Origin: Sphingomonas sp. HMP9
Lineage (GTDB): Bacteria > Pseudomonadota > Alphaproteobacteria > Sphingomonadales > Sphingomonadaceae
Direction: 5' to 3'
DNA: 64,000 nucleotides
Assembly (NCBI RefSeq): GCF_013374115.1
Contig: NZ_AP022673.1
Span: 2,566,001-2,630,000 of the forward strand
This document shows, one piece after another, positions 50,320 through 58,349 of the stretch; the first letter of the stretch is position 1; every line of letters begins with the position of its first letter. The notes beneath the pieces are model-generated. The model saw only the letters and a list, made by a program, of their open reading frames with translations. It was not told where the DNA came from and made no database searches. The position numbers and the translations under genes were made by a program.

Positions 50320-50375
50320 ACCACGATCGCGATCGCCGAAGCTGCCAACAGCAACGGCGCGCGGATCACGGTCAT
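50320..50375 (-). pseudogene. Usher 5' fragment (signal peptide region)
   Basis: The ATG at 50375 overlaps the chaperone stop (ATGA) and opens MTVIRAPLLLAASAIAIVV, a signal peptide core. The reading then runs into the IS end. Joined to 47820 it continues VPIRAQVYAQARMALP, giving a full signal peptide and processing site. This is the missing start of the usher gene. Confidence 0.92.
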
Positions 50376-51262
50376 TTGCCGAATCTGACCTTGATCGATC
50401 CGGGCGCGAAGGCGGTGCCGGTGGGAACCCGGAAGGTGCGCACGCCGCCGAGCGCCGCCAGATAGCCGACGCCGATGTCGTGGTTCAGATCCTCGACCGA
50501 CTTCACCACGCGAAGCGGCTTGCCGGCACCATCCTTCCCGTCGATCGTCCAGGTTGCACCGGCCATCATCGCATAGCGATTGCCGGTGTTGCGGACGACG
50601 AGCTCGATCCCCGGCACCGTGCCGGCCGGTGTGGCCGAGGCGGGCAGTGTCGTCGAGGCGGGCGGTGTCGTCGAGGCGGGCGGGGGCGCGCCTTCGATGC
50701 CGGGCGCAGGCTTTGCCTCGATCTCGACCGGCTTGGCGGAGACGAATTCCACCTTGGGGGTGGCCTTTGGCGGTGCGACGGTGACGAGCGCCTTCATATG
50801 ATAGACGACTTGGACCTGCCCGCCGGTCGAAGCCTGCTCCGGTGCGAGCGCGATCGGCAATTGGTTGATGGATAGATAATAGCCGCGGCTCGCTGGCATG
50901 TCGGCCATGCCGGCCCATTGCAGGCGCACCACCTGACGCGCGCCGGACGGGAGCAGACCTTGCGGCGGGAAGACGAGGAAATCGCCGTCGGCCGGCGTCT
51001 CGGTCATGGCGCCCGCATCGTCATAGTCGATCCGCGTGATCCGCGTTTCGAACGGCAGGTTCACCTGGTTGAGGTTCTGCACCTCGACCCGCGCGACGGC
51101 GCCGGATCCGGTGGTGGTCATCTCGACGACCATCGGCGAGACCCGCATCGCATAGGCCGCGCCTGCCAGGCCGAGGCCTGCGCCCGACACTATGAACGCG
51201 GACCGCAGCATGCACGCGCAACGCAACAGGGTGCGCGCCAAAGACGGCACTTCACGCAACAT
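50372..51262 (-). CDS. Periplasmic pilus chaperone (PapD-like) with low-complexity insert
   Basis: A 296-residue exported protein. The first Ig-like domain contains MRVSPMVVEM, RVEVQNLNQVNLPFETRI and GARQVVRLQWAG, with basic residues that clamp subunit C-termini. The second contains VVRNTGNRYAMMAGATW. Between them lies an insertion of roughly 20 residues, PPPASTTPPASTTLPASATP, encoded by a short tandem repeat near 50640-50695, which ordinary PapD-like chaperones lack. The start at 51262 has GGGGGGA upstream. It delivers pilins to the usher, which is broken here. Confidence 0.85.
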   Translation of the reverse strand: MLREVPSLARTLLRCACMLRSAFIVSGAGLGLAGAAYAMRVSPMVVEMTTTGSGAVARVEVQNLNQVNLPFETRITRIDYDDAGAMTETPADGDFLVFPPQGLLPSGARQVVRLQWAGMADMPASRGYYLSINQLPIALAPEQASTGGQVQVVYHMKALVTVAPPKATPKVEFVSAKPVEIEAKPAPGIEGAPPPASTTPPASTTLPASATPAGTVPGIELVVRNTGNRYAMMAGATWTIDGKDGAGKPLRVVKSVEDLNHDIGVGYLAALGGVRTFRVPTGTAFAPGSIKVRFGK

Positions 51263-51344
51263 CGAACTATCCCCCCCGGGACGTTAAGTGATTGGTCGTT
51301 CGCTACCGTGAGAGGCCAGAAGAGGGGAGGATGTGAGTCCCCCC

Positions 51345-51416
51345 CTCCCCGACGGTCTGGCCCTCCCCGACGGTCTGGCCCTCTTCGACGGCCTGCCCCT
51401 CTTCGACGATCTGAAC
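51345..51416. repeat. Four 18-bp tandem repeats between pilin and chaperone
   Basis: The unit CTCCCCGACGGTCTGGCC occurs twice exactly at 51345-51380, followed by two diverged copies at 51381-51416 (CTCTTCGACGGCCTGCCC, CTCTTCGACGATCTGAAC). It occupies most of the 164-bp gap between the major pilin stop and chaperone start and could form RNA structure that lowers expression of downstream genes relative to pilin. Confidence 0.85.
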
Positions 51417-51426
51417 CGCGTCGCGA

Positions 51427-52161
51427 TCAGATCACGGCGAGCGTGACGGTGATGGTGTCGGAATAGGTTCCGGCGACAAGCCCCTTCGACTGCGAAGGCG
51501 CATTGACGTCCATGTTGAAGGCCGAGCGCCATGCCCCACCCGTCAACGCGTTGGTGCCCTGGTTGAAGGCCACGGCGAGGTTTTGCGTCGTACCCGCAGC
51601 GGTCGAGCCTGCCGCGACACCGGTCCATGATGCATTGACCGCATACGGAATGCGATCGGTGAACTGGTTGCTGTCGTACGAGCCCGGCGTGAAGTTCTTC
51701 AGGCCGTCGGAGCCGTTGGCCTTGGCGATCGTGACGATGTTGTCGGTGTTGCAGCCCGCGGTTGCGCTGTTGACGTTGGCAGTGACCGCATCACGCTGGT
51801 TGAAGGCGATCGAGACATTGTCGTTGTTGCCGGTGCGCACGCCGATCACGCCGAGGTTGATCGTGTGACCGGTCTGTCCGCCACCGTAGAACGAGCAGTC
51901 CTTGGTCACGACGCCCGTCAACGTGAAGCTGTTCGCGACCGTGGTCGATGCAGTTTCTGTGTTGGCCGTCGTGCTGCTGCTCTGCCGGTAGCGGCTACCC
52001 AGATCGAGGGCCTCGAAGCCAAAAGCAGCGACGTTGAAGCCCAGGACGTTGGTTGGCAGTCCATTCGAGTATGTTGTCTGCGCGGTCTTGTCGGCCATGG
52101 CAGTGCCCGATACGCCCATGATGGCGATTGCCGCGGACGCAGCTTTCAAGATGATATTCAC
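51427..52161 (-). CDS. Major pilin, archaic chaperone-usher type (CsuA/B-like)
   Basis: A 244-residue exported protein with signal peptide (1-23, GTAMADKT) and a beta-rich subunit domain. There are two Cys (KDCSF and AGCNT) for the disulfide, and the C-terminus GTYSDTITVTLAVI is typical of SCPU/Csu pilins. The GTG start at 52161 has GGAGG six bases upstream. Gene order minor pilin, major pilin, chaperone, usher, tip equals that of Csu-type operons. Confidence 0.85.
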   Translation of the reverse strand: MNIILKAASAAIAIMGVSGTAMADKTAQTTYSNGLPTNVLGFNVAAFGFEALDLGSRYRQSSSTTANTETASTTVANSFTLTGVVTKDCSFYGGGQTGHTINLGVIGVRTGNNDNVSIAFNQRDAVTANVNSATAGCNTDNIVTIAKANGSDGLKNFTPGSYDSNQFTDRIPYAVNASWTGVAAGSTAAGTTQNLAVAFNQGTNALTGGAWRSAFNMDVNAPSQSKGLVAGTYSDTITVTLAVI

Positions 52162-52324
52162 AGTTTACCTCCAAAGCGTCGGGACTGGACTCGACGAGTT
52201 TCCACGCCCGGTATTGTTTAAACAGTCTAGAATTCAACGCCGTCGATACTGATCAGTGATATATCCATGACTAGCTGATCACGAATATGGCTGAATACGT
52301 CGATACACGGGCGGTATATCTGCC

Positions 52325-52897
52325 CTAACTCGGAGATACCGTAATGGTCAGTATCTCCGAATATTGCCCAGCAAGAAGTCCGGCTTCGCGAGAGGGCAGA
52401 CCCAGTGTTATGGACAATGCAAATCCTTCCATGGCAATGCCATCACGACTGGACAGCGTGGCACCACCGAGCAGATCTCGGCTAGAGAAGTTCCGACCGA
52501 TTAGTGATGGCGACGGTTTGCGGACAGGGATCGCAACAGTCATCGTAAAGGGCAAAGTCCCGGCAAAGGGGCCTTGTCCCTGCGGATATTGCAGATTGGC
52601 CAGGCCGCCATGTGCCGCTTGAATTTTCATATCGAACGGCACGTTGCAGAGAAACTGCACATGCGTGGCCGCCGTCAGTCCCGGGCGGGTAATGTCGCCA
52701 AACGCCATGGTGCCGATCTGACCAATCGCACACTGCTCGCCGACGCGTCCGTGCAAACTCAGTTCGATCGACTTGGCAGAGTCGAGCGGTTCGCAAAACG
52801 CGGGCGAAATACTCAGTATTGCGAACACGATAAGGCCTGGAATGCTCCGCAGGCCCCGAGATAGAATTTGCAGAACGTCCCAGTCAACGATGCTCAC
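52325..52897 (-). CDS. Minor pilin, spore coat U-like
   Basis: A 190-residue protein with a signal peptide (about residues 10-37, ending SPAFCEP) and an SCPU-type domain. RVGEQCAIGQIGTMAFGDI opens it and GLLAGQYSEILTITVSPS closes it. The start is the GTG at 52897, which has a strong GGGAGGGCGG upstream; a longer reading would add a hydrophilic tail. It is the first gene of the pilus operon, so the promoter should lie in the A/T-rich stretch to 53261. Confidence 0.78.
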   Translation of the reverse strand: MSIVDWDVLQILSRGLRSIPGLIVFAILSISPAFCEPLDSAKSIELSLHGRVGEQCAIGQIGTMAFGDITRPGLTAATHVQFLCNVPFDMKIQAAHGGLANLQYPQGQGPFAGTLPFTMTVAIPVRKPSPSLIGRNFSSRDLLGGATLSSRDGIAMEGFALSITLGLPSREAGLLAGQYSEILTITVSPS

Positions 52898-53261
52898 ACC
52901 GCCCTCCCAGATGAAATCATAATGCCGCGAACATAGTTCATTACAAGATAATAATTTTCTCCAGGTACAGATCATATTGATCGATAACGTCTTACTGATT
53001 GTTCGCTTATCTTTATCTTTGGCGTCGGTGTCGAATCATTAGGCAATGAATACTGTTAGGAATCTACAACTTGTAAGAAACTCTAACCGTCAAAGGTAGG
53101 TTATTTACATAGATCAGTACATCATGGTCTAACATCGAACGACAGAATACTCCAATGTCGTGATTTGCTGCGGTTATAGTTTATGACACTTTCAGGACTT
53201 GGTTACTTCGTGAGGTGCGCGTCGTCCTAGTTAACACTCGACGTGCAATCAGTTCGGCTAG
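52898..53261. other. A/T-rich intergenic region, presumed pilus promoter
   Basis: This 364-bp gap is visibly richer in A and T than the core genome, with runs such as TAATAATTTTCTCC and TTATCTTTATCTTT. No convincing gene is seen. It must contain the start of the minus-strand pilus transcript. No unambiguous -35/-10 pair was picked. Confidence 0.45.
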
Positions 53262-53421
53262 ATGTCGACGTCGCCACCCCCTTCAGGGTCATCGTGCGAA
53301 GGGTTCAGCATCACCGGCGCATGTACCGCCTTCGAAAATATGTATTCAGATGCGGTGGGCAGGGAGCTGAACCGAGCCAAACGGGTGCATCGAACAACAG
53401 AGACCCGTTTTGGCGCTGCAC

Positions 53422-54563
53422 TAGTGCACTGACTCAGTCAGATGGTGCAGGTAGCCTGGCGAGCTTGTCGAAGATTTCTGCGGCGGGCTTGGTCCAAACG
53501 AAGGGTTTGGGGTCGTCGTTGTGTTCCTTGAGGTAGCGTTTGATGGCAGCCTGAAGGTCGACGATGCCGCTGAAGGCGCCGCGCCGCAGTCGCTGCCGGG
53601 TAAGGATCGAGAAGAAGCCTTCGACGGCATTGAGCCACGAGGCCGAGGTTGGCGTGAAGTGGAAGGTCCACCGCGGATGGCGATCGAGCCAGGCTCTGAC
53701 CTTGGGATGTTTGTGAGTGCCGTAATTGTCCATGATCGCGTGGACGTCCTTCCCGACGGGGACTTCGCGTTCGATGGCGTTGAGGAAGCGAATGAATTCC
53801 TGATGGCGGTGCTGCTGCATGCAGCGACCGATCACCGCACCATCGAGGATGTTGAGGGCGGCGAACAGGGTCGTGGTCCCATGCCGCTTATAGTCATGGG
53901 TCATGGTGCCGCATTTGCCGGGCTTGAGCGGCAGCCCCGGCTGAGTGCGGTCCAGCGCCTGGATCTGGGACTTCTCGTCGATCGACAGCACCAGGGCGTG
54001 AGCCGGCGGGTGCATGTAGAGGCCGACAACGTCTTCCACCTTGGCGGCAAAAGCGGGGTCCCTCGATCGCTTGAATGTCCTGATGCGGTGCGGCTGAAGC
54101 CGGTTGGCAGCCCAGATGCGCTGGATCGTGCTCAGGGATACGCCCATGGCCTTGGCCATCGCCCGGCCGGTCCAGTGAGTAACCTCTCCTGGCGGCTCGG
54201 CGCAGGTCAGCGCCAGGATCTTGGCCACGACTGCCGTGGTGAGCGGCGCTCTGCCGGGCGGCCGCGTCTTGTCGCGGAGCAACCCCTCCACGCCTTGCGC
54301 GGCATAGCGGGCCTGCCAGCGCCAGACGGCCGGTCGACTGGCACCGGTCCGCCGCGCCACCTCCTGCACGGTCAGACGCTCAGACGAGACCAGGACGATT
54401 CTGGCACGCTGAACGTGCTTGAGCGCCCGGTTCCGGTCGGCGACGACCGCCTCCAACCGATCAAGGTCTTTGGAATTCACGATCACACATACGGTCTGGG
54501 ACATGCCGTCAGACTCGCACACTGCCAACCGAATGTGAATCACCCGATCGGGTCAGTGCACTA
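53422..54563 (-). mobile_element. IS630-family insertion sequence
   Basis: The terminal inverted repeats GTGCACTGAC (53424-53433) and GTCAGTGCAC (54552-54561) are flanked by TA on both sides (53422-53423, 54562-54563), the target duplication of IS630/Tc1 elements. One transposase gene fills it. Removing the IS and one TA restores the host gene. Confidence 0.93.
53434..54504 (-). CDS. IS630-family transposase
   Basis: A 356-residue DDE transposase, apparently intact. An N-terminal HTH pair (LTVQEVARRTGASRPAVWRW; MAKAMGVSLSTIQRIW) precedes the catalytic core, with Asp in LSIDEKSQIQALDRTQPG, Asp in IMDNYGTHKHP and Glu in SWLNAVEGFFSIL. Starts at MSQTVCVIVNSKDL (54504); a longer reading from near the IS end is possible. 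Confidence 0.93.
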   Translation of the reverse strand: MSQTVCVIVNSKDLDRLEAVVADRNRALKHVQRARIVLVSSERLTVQEVARRTGASRPAVWRWQARYAAQGVEGLLRDKTRPPGRAPLTTAVVAKILALTCAEPPGEVTHWTGRAMAKAMGVSLSTIQRIWAANRLQPHRIRTFKRSRDPAFAAKVEDVVGLYMHPPAHALVLSIDEKSQIQALDRTQPGLPLKPGKCGTMTHDYKRHGTTTLFAALNILDGAVIGRCMQQHRHQEFIRFLNAIEREVPVGKDVHAIMDNYGTHKHPKVRAWLDRHPRWTFHFTPTSASWLNAVEGFFSILTRQRLRRGAFSGIVDLQAAIKRYLKEHNDDPKPFVWTKPAAEIFDKLARLPAPSD

Positions 54564-54802
54564 GCGATGGTCGGCGCCTTGATCGCTTACGCGCCGGCAC
54601 CTGTGTGGAGAGGCGCCAAAGACGGAGGGCCGTTCTCATCGGCGCTTGCAGTGCCACCAAATACCACACCGGTTCGGCCCTGGAGTGGGATTACGATTAC
54701 GTGCCATCAGAGAGACACGCTGGCCGAGTACACGGATGTATGCGGCCAATGTCCCTATGCTGATCTCTATCGAATGCTTCTCGGCATAGACGAGTTAGCC
54801 AA

Positions 54803-55417
54803 TTGAATTTTGAGTTGAATAGCATGCCGCCAATTGATCATATCAAGAGGTATCTCGCCGGTAAGACGGCGCTGGACTCGTTCTATGACACGCCAACGAA
54901 CGATAGAGATCTTCAGGCGTATCTGGAACAGGTTACCGACATTCCACCATATACCAATGATGGCGACCTTTTACTATACATACTGAATCAAAACCCGGCC
55001 GCCGCCGCAGCCGACGTCAACATCAAGGACGCTCTTTCTAAGCTTCTAAACGGTTTATCAGTCGAGCATCAGCTAGACATGGCATCGTCAAGCCGATACG
55101 AATTAGTCTTCGATGCCACGCCAGCCTGGCTTTCCCTCCCCGAGACGTACGTCACTATGTTGCTCGCAACGGTCTCGGAAACGGGTAGGCGCGCGGCCAG
55201 AATTACGGCGATCAAGAGCAATATATCGGAAGACTTCCGCTACCTAAAGTCATCGCCGAAGTGGCTTCAGGAGCCTGCATGGATGTTCACTGGAGACCGA
55301 CCGTCGATCTTCATCGGCCAGCTCGATCTAGCGGACCTTCTACATGATATTGCGCAGGTCTATATGTTTTTCGACGCCGAAGATCAAGTATTCAGCACGG
55401 TCACACAATGTTTCTAA
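54803..55417 (+). CDS. Unknown acidic protein, partner of the interrupted gene
   Basis: A 204-residue protein without signal peptide or membrane helix, leucine- and aspartate-rich, probably all-helical with a beta end. Notable segments are LQAYLEQVTDIPPYTNDGDLLLYIL and FIGQLDLADLLHDIAQVYMFF. The TTG start overlaps the upstream stop (TTGA); an ATG 8 codons later (54827) is an alternative. Its base composition and codon use (many A/T-ending codons) differ from the core genome, so it is probably acquired. No family recognised. Confidence 0.6.
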   Translation: MNFELNSMPPIDHIKRYLAGKTALDSFYDTPTNDRDLQAYLEQVTDIPPYTNDGDLLLYILNQNPAAAAADVNIKDALSKLLNGLSVEHQLDMASSSRYELVFDATPAWLSLPETYVTMLLATVSETGRRAARITAIKSNISEDFRYLKSSPKWLQEPAWMFTGDRPSIFIGQLDLADLLHDIAQVYMFFDAEDQVFSTVTQCF

Positions 55418-55551
55418 TGCTGGTGAATGTCATGGTCGACTGATCCGATCCTCGAATTCATAAACCCGATTGTCTTCATTATCACAGATCTTTTCTATCA
55501 ACGCCTACGCTGGCCCGACGGTTCATAGTACAGGTTTCTCTCATAGAGGGA

Positions 55552-55948
55552 ATGACCCTGGCGTATTTCGTTGCGATGCAAAGACTCATTCTCGCGAGTA
55601 AAAAGGCAGATCTTGCCATCGGCGATCAGGAATCGGGAACAGTCACAAACCATCATCGGTGGATATTCGGTCCATCTCTAGCCGACGATATCGCATCTGC
55701 GGGGTATCGATCTATCCCGGTTCTTCAGAATGCTGGCGGTATGGCTGCGCTACTGCGTCGTCGAGCATGGTAGCACCCTGTTCGATGACAATTTCGAGAT
55801 CACGCAGGATACGCGCGATGCACTTACAAGCACTATGATCGCCGAAACCAGTCCTGAGCACCGTGACGCCGCAATACGCTTCTTACCAGCCGTAATTCAG
55901 ATCCACCGTCGTCGGCTTGGGAGAACGCTCACAGCACGGTCTTCATGA
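55552..55948 (+). other. Two overlapping short frames, possible frameshifted gene
   Basis: A 73-codon frame (55552-55773; ...IFGPSLADDIASAGYRSIPVL) and a 72-codon frame (55730-55948; MLAVWLRYCVVEHGSTLFDD...) overlap by 44 bases in different phases. Together they may be one gene broken by a frameshift near 55730-55773. Neither has a clear ribosome site. No family recognised. Confidence 0.25.
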
Positions 55949-55966
55949 TCATCATTGCCATAATGG

Positions 55967-55996
55967 CACGGACTGACACGGACTGACACGGACTTT
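55967..55996. repeat. Three 10-bp direct repeats CACGGACTGA
   Basis: CACGGACTGA occurs twice in tandem (55967-55986), followed by CACGGACTTT (55987-55996). It lies about 480 bp upstream of the integrase start and could belong to arm-type sites or an attachment region. Confidence 0.6.
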
Positions 55997-56472
55997 CTAC
56001 CGCTGGGGCCAGCTAGGGCCAATCCAAACACCAACCCGTTTGATCTTTAAAAGTCACCGTACACGCGCAGGACTTCTCAAGGTCAACGTGAATGCCCTTG
56101 TACAATCTACGCGGTCGGCGCCGAAATCATCAGGGTGAGTTGGCGAACACAGAATATAATGCTCGATGTCGACCACATATCTGCAAGGCCTGCCCGCCAG
56201 ATAACGGCAACACGGTTCGATCCGACGGCGGCCAACGCAGTGGCCAAGCGCCCATTATTCTCAGAATGAAAGCAACAGCCACTGGCGGAGACGGAGTCCT
56301 TAGTTACGAATCGACACTAGCCGTCATTGGCCGTCAGAAGCGTACCTAACTGATTGATTATCCGTACTATTGCCCCGTCATAGGTAGTCACGGTTAGTCA
56401 GGGTTGAAAGTGCTTGGCGAGCCGAATTGGTCAGTGTCAGACGTTGCACTAACCAATGATTGGACGCCCGTT
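55997..56472. other. Intergenic region upstream of integrase, candidate attachment side
   Basis: No convincing gene here. Short repeats such as TAGTCACGGTTAGTCAGGG (56384-56402) and an ATTGGT/ACCAAT pair lie just before the integrase. An att core would be expected in this stretch, but no matching copy was found elsewhere in the window. Confidence 0.4.
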
Positions 56473-57780
56473 ATGCCCCTCACCACCCGCACCATTCGAA
56501 CGCTAGTGAAGTCCCAACGCCCCGGTATGTGGGCGGGACGCAACGGTCTGAACCTGATCATCTCCATCAGCGGATCGGCTACGTGGGCGCTTCGCTATTC
56601 GACGCAGGACGGCAAGCGGCGATTGATGAAACTGGCGGACTATGAACCGATTGACGAAGCGGCCCTTGCCGGGTTGGAAGCCGACGCGGCGGAACACCGT
56701 AAAGCGATCAAGGCGGGCAACGATCCCCTAGCCGAACGCGAAGCCGCTGACCGCGCGGCAGACGTTGAAACTACCAATCCGACCGGCGACACGTTCAAGG
56801 AAGCGGCGTTGACCTACATCGCGGAAAACAAGGCGGGATGGAAAAACCCTAAGCATTGCCAGCAATGGGAAAACACGCTGACCACCTACGCGTATCCGAT
56901 CATTGGCGATAAGCTAGCGCACGAAGTGACGATGGATGATGTGAAACGCGTCCTTCAACAGCCGTATGAGCGGAACGGGACGAAGGCGACGCTATGGACA
57001 GGCGCACGCGAGACGGCGACCCGCGTCCGTTCACGCGTCGAAATCGTCATCAACGCAACCAAGGCCAAAGCCATTGCCGATAACAGCAACGCGCAGCGGC
57101 AGGCGCTTTGGCGCAACCATCACAATCCCGCCGATTGCGCGAGCCTTCGCTATGCCGGTTTGAACGGCAAACAGACCAAGTCCAATTTCAAGGCGATGGA
57201 CTGGAAAGCCGTGCCCGCGTTCATGGCGGACATCATGGCGAAGGTGGATTATTCCGCAAAGGCGCTGGCGCTGACCATACTTTGCGCGACGCGATCGAAC
57301 GAAACACTTAATGCCACATGGTGCGAATTCGATTTGGACAATGCCACTTGGACCATCCCCGCCGATCGCATGAAAATGGGGAAGGAACATCGCGTACCGT
57401 TATCGACCACCGCATTGACGATCTTGAAGAACACACTGCGGGTCGAAGGTAATCCGTTTGTTTTCCCCGGAGCGAAGCGCGAGCGTCCGTTGTCGAACAT
57501 GGCAATGCTAGAAATGCTACGCGGCATGAGAAAGGACGAAGGGCTTACCGTTCACGGCTTTCGATCAGCATTTCGCGATTGGATTACCGAAACGACGCTG
57601 CACCCGGACGCTATTGCAGAACAAGCGCTAGCACATGCGATCGACAACAAGGTTGAACGCGCATATCGACGCGGCGACGCCTTTGAACGACGCAAAGACC
57701 TAATGCAGCAATGGTCCGATTACCTAACGATGGACCATGCACAATATGGAAAATCATGGACTAAATTCATAGCACTATAA
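56473..57780 (+). CDS. Tyrosine-type site-specific integrase (DUF4102/P4-like)
   Basis: A 435-residue integrase with an N-terminal DUF4102-type arm-binding domain, a SAM-like core-binding domain (about 130-220) and a C-terminal catalytic domain. The conserved residues are Arg in ILCATRSNETL, His-x-x-Arg in VHGFRSAFRDW, His in LAHAIDN and Tyr in ERAYRRGD. Starts at MPLTTRTIRTLVKSQRPG (56473); an upstream TTG (56404) is possible. A strong terminator follows. P4-type integrases normally use tRNA or tmRNA genes; none is adjacent here. Confidence 0.92.
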   Translation: MPLTTRTIRTLVKSQRPGMWAGRNGLNLIISISGSATWALRYSTQDGKRRLMKLADYEPIDEAALAGLEADAAEHRKAIKAGNDPLAEREAADRAADVETTNPTGDTFKEAALTYIAENKAGWKNPKHCQQWENTLTTYAYPIIGDKLAHEVTMDDVKRVLQQPYERNGTKATLWTGARETATRVRSRVEIVINATKAKAIADNSNAQRQALWRNHHNPADCASLRYAGLNGKQTKSNFKAMDWKAVPAFMADIMAKVDYSAKALALTILCATRSNETLNATWCEFDLDNATWTIPADRMKMGKEHRVPLSTTALTILKNTLRVEGNPFVFPGAKRERPLSNMAMLEMLRGMRKDEGLTVHGFRSAFRDWITETTLHPDAIAEQALAHAIDNKVERAYRRGDAFERRKDLMQQWSDYLTMDHAQYGKSWTKFIAL

Positions 57781-57784
57781 AATC

Positions 57785-57812
57785 GGCCCGCTTCGGCGGG
57801 CCTTTTCTTTTG
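57785..57812 (+). terminator. Intrinsic terminator after integrase
   Basis: GGCCCGC-TTCG-GCGGGCC followed by TTTTCTTTTG. The 7-bp stem with a UUCG-type loop and T-rich tail is a classic rho-independent terminator, 4 nt after the integrase stop. Confidence 0.93.
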
Positions 57813-57862
57813 TATCGTGTTGACTAGTTGTGACTGCTGACGCATATCTCTGGCGATAGCTA

Positions 57863-57953
57863 GCCCGTTGAATGACGGGCGGTGGTCGGGTCGGATGACC
57901 CATACCGGTAAGACCGGGGAAAGGGCCGGATAGCCCAAGCCGCTTGGACCGGC
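57863..57953 (+). ncRNA. Run of five consecutive small hairpins, possible structured RNA
   Basis: In order: GCCCGT/ACGGGC (57863-57880), GGGTC/GACCC (57888-57901), CCGGT/ACCGG (57905-57917), GGGC/GCCC (57923-57936), GCCG/CGGC (57939-57953). Each has a short loop (3-7 nt). They lie in the 220-bp gap between the integrase terminator and the AlpA-like gene and have no credible protein frame. It may be a structured leader, a small RNA, or an origin-like DNA structure. Confidence 0.4.
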
Positions 57954-58002
57954 GCACGCGGGTGGATGCCTGCACACCCCATCGAAATCATGAGGCTATC
58001 CG

Positions 58003-58203
58003 ATGACCAACATCACCGTTTTGACTGTCGAACAGGCGTGTAAGGAACTCTCCCTCTCCGAACCGACGATGCGGCGCTACGCCAAGGCCGATCCCGAATT
58101 CCCGCAAAAGGTCCGATTGTCCGCGCGACGCGTCGGCTATCTGCGGCGCGATATCGAGACATATTTGGACCGCCAGCGCGCAGCGGCTTCGCTTCGTAAC
58201 TGA
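58003..58203 (+). CDS. AlpA-family HTH regulator / excisionase
   Basis: A 66-residue MerR-like winged-helix protein: LTVEQACKELSLSEPTMRRYAKADPEFPQKVRLSARRVGYLRRDIETYL, the usual AlpA pattern of recognition helix and wing. Such proteins regulate the integrase of P4-like elements or aid excision. GAGG precedes the ATG by about 7 nt. Confidence 0.88.
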   Translation: MTNITVLTVEQACKELSLSEPTMRRYAKADPEFPQKVRLSARRVGYLRRDIETYLDRQRAAASLRN

Positions 58204-58349
58204 TCATGACGGGTGAATTGGTGAGAGATTTACGTCACTCACCACAAATTCTCACATGATTTCAGGGAGATTGGCGGAGCATTACTCCGTCACACCCAAA
58301 AAATAGCCCGGCAACGCTTTGGTAGAGCGCGCCGGGCGGGGATGATCAA

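Larger units (their letters stand above)
53262..54806 (+). pseudogene. Unknown 134-codon gene interrupted by the IS630-family element
   Basis: Bases 53262-53423 plus 54564-54806 (one TA kept) form a continuous 135-codon frame including the stop. The product begins MSTSPPPSGSSCEGFSITGA, has a hydrophobic stretch FGAALAMVGALIAYAPAP near the insertion point, and ends QCPYADLYRMLLGIDELAN, with a CGQC pair. No family recognised. Its stop overlaps the start of the next gene (TTGA), which indicates a real two-gene unit. The pairing of a small membrane-affine protein with a soluble acidic partner recalls toxin-immunity pairs, but this is speculation. Confidence 0.6.

Noticed and set aside
53243..53536. 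97-codon frame spanning the left IS630 end
   Set aside because: It runs across the IS boundary into the transposase's reverse strand. A different frame from 53262 is continuous across the empty site and couples to the next gene.
55967..55996. Possible CRISPR array
   Set aside because: Units are 10 bp, in direct tandem without spacers, and no cas genes are present. The 18-bp repeats at 51345 are likewise without spacers.
56092..56349. 85-codon frame upstream of the integrase
   Set aside because: No ribosome site, no recognisable domain, unusual composition and no coupling to neighbours.
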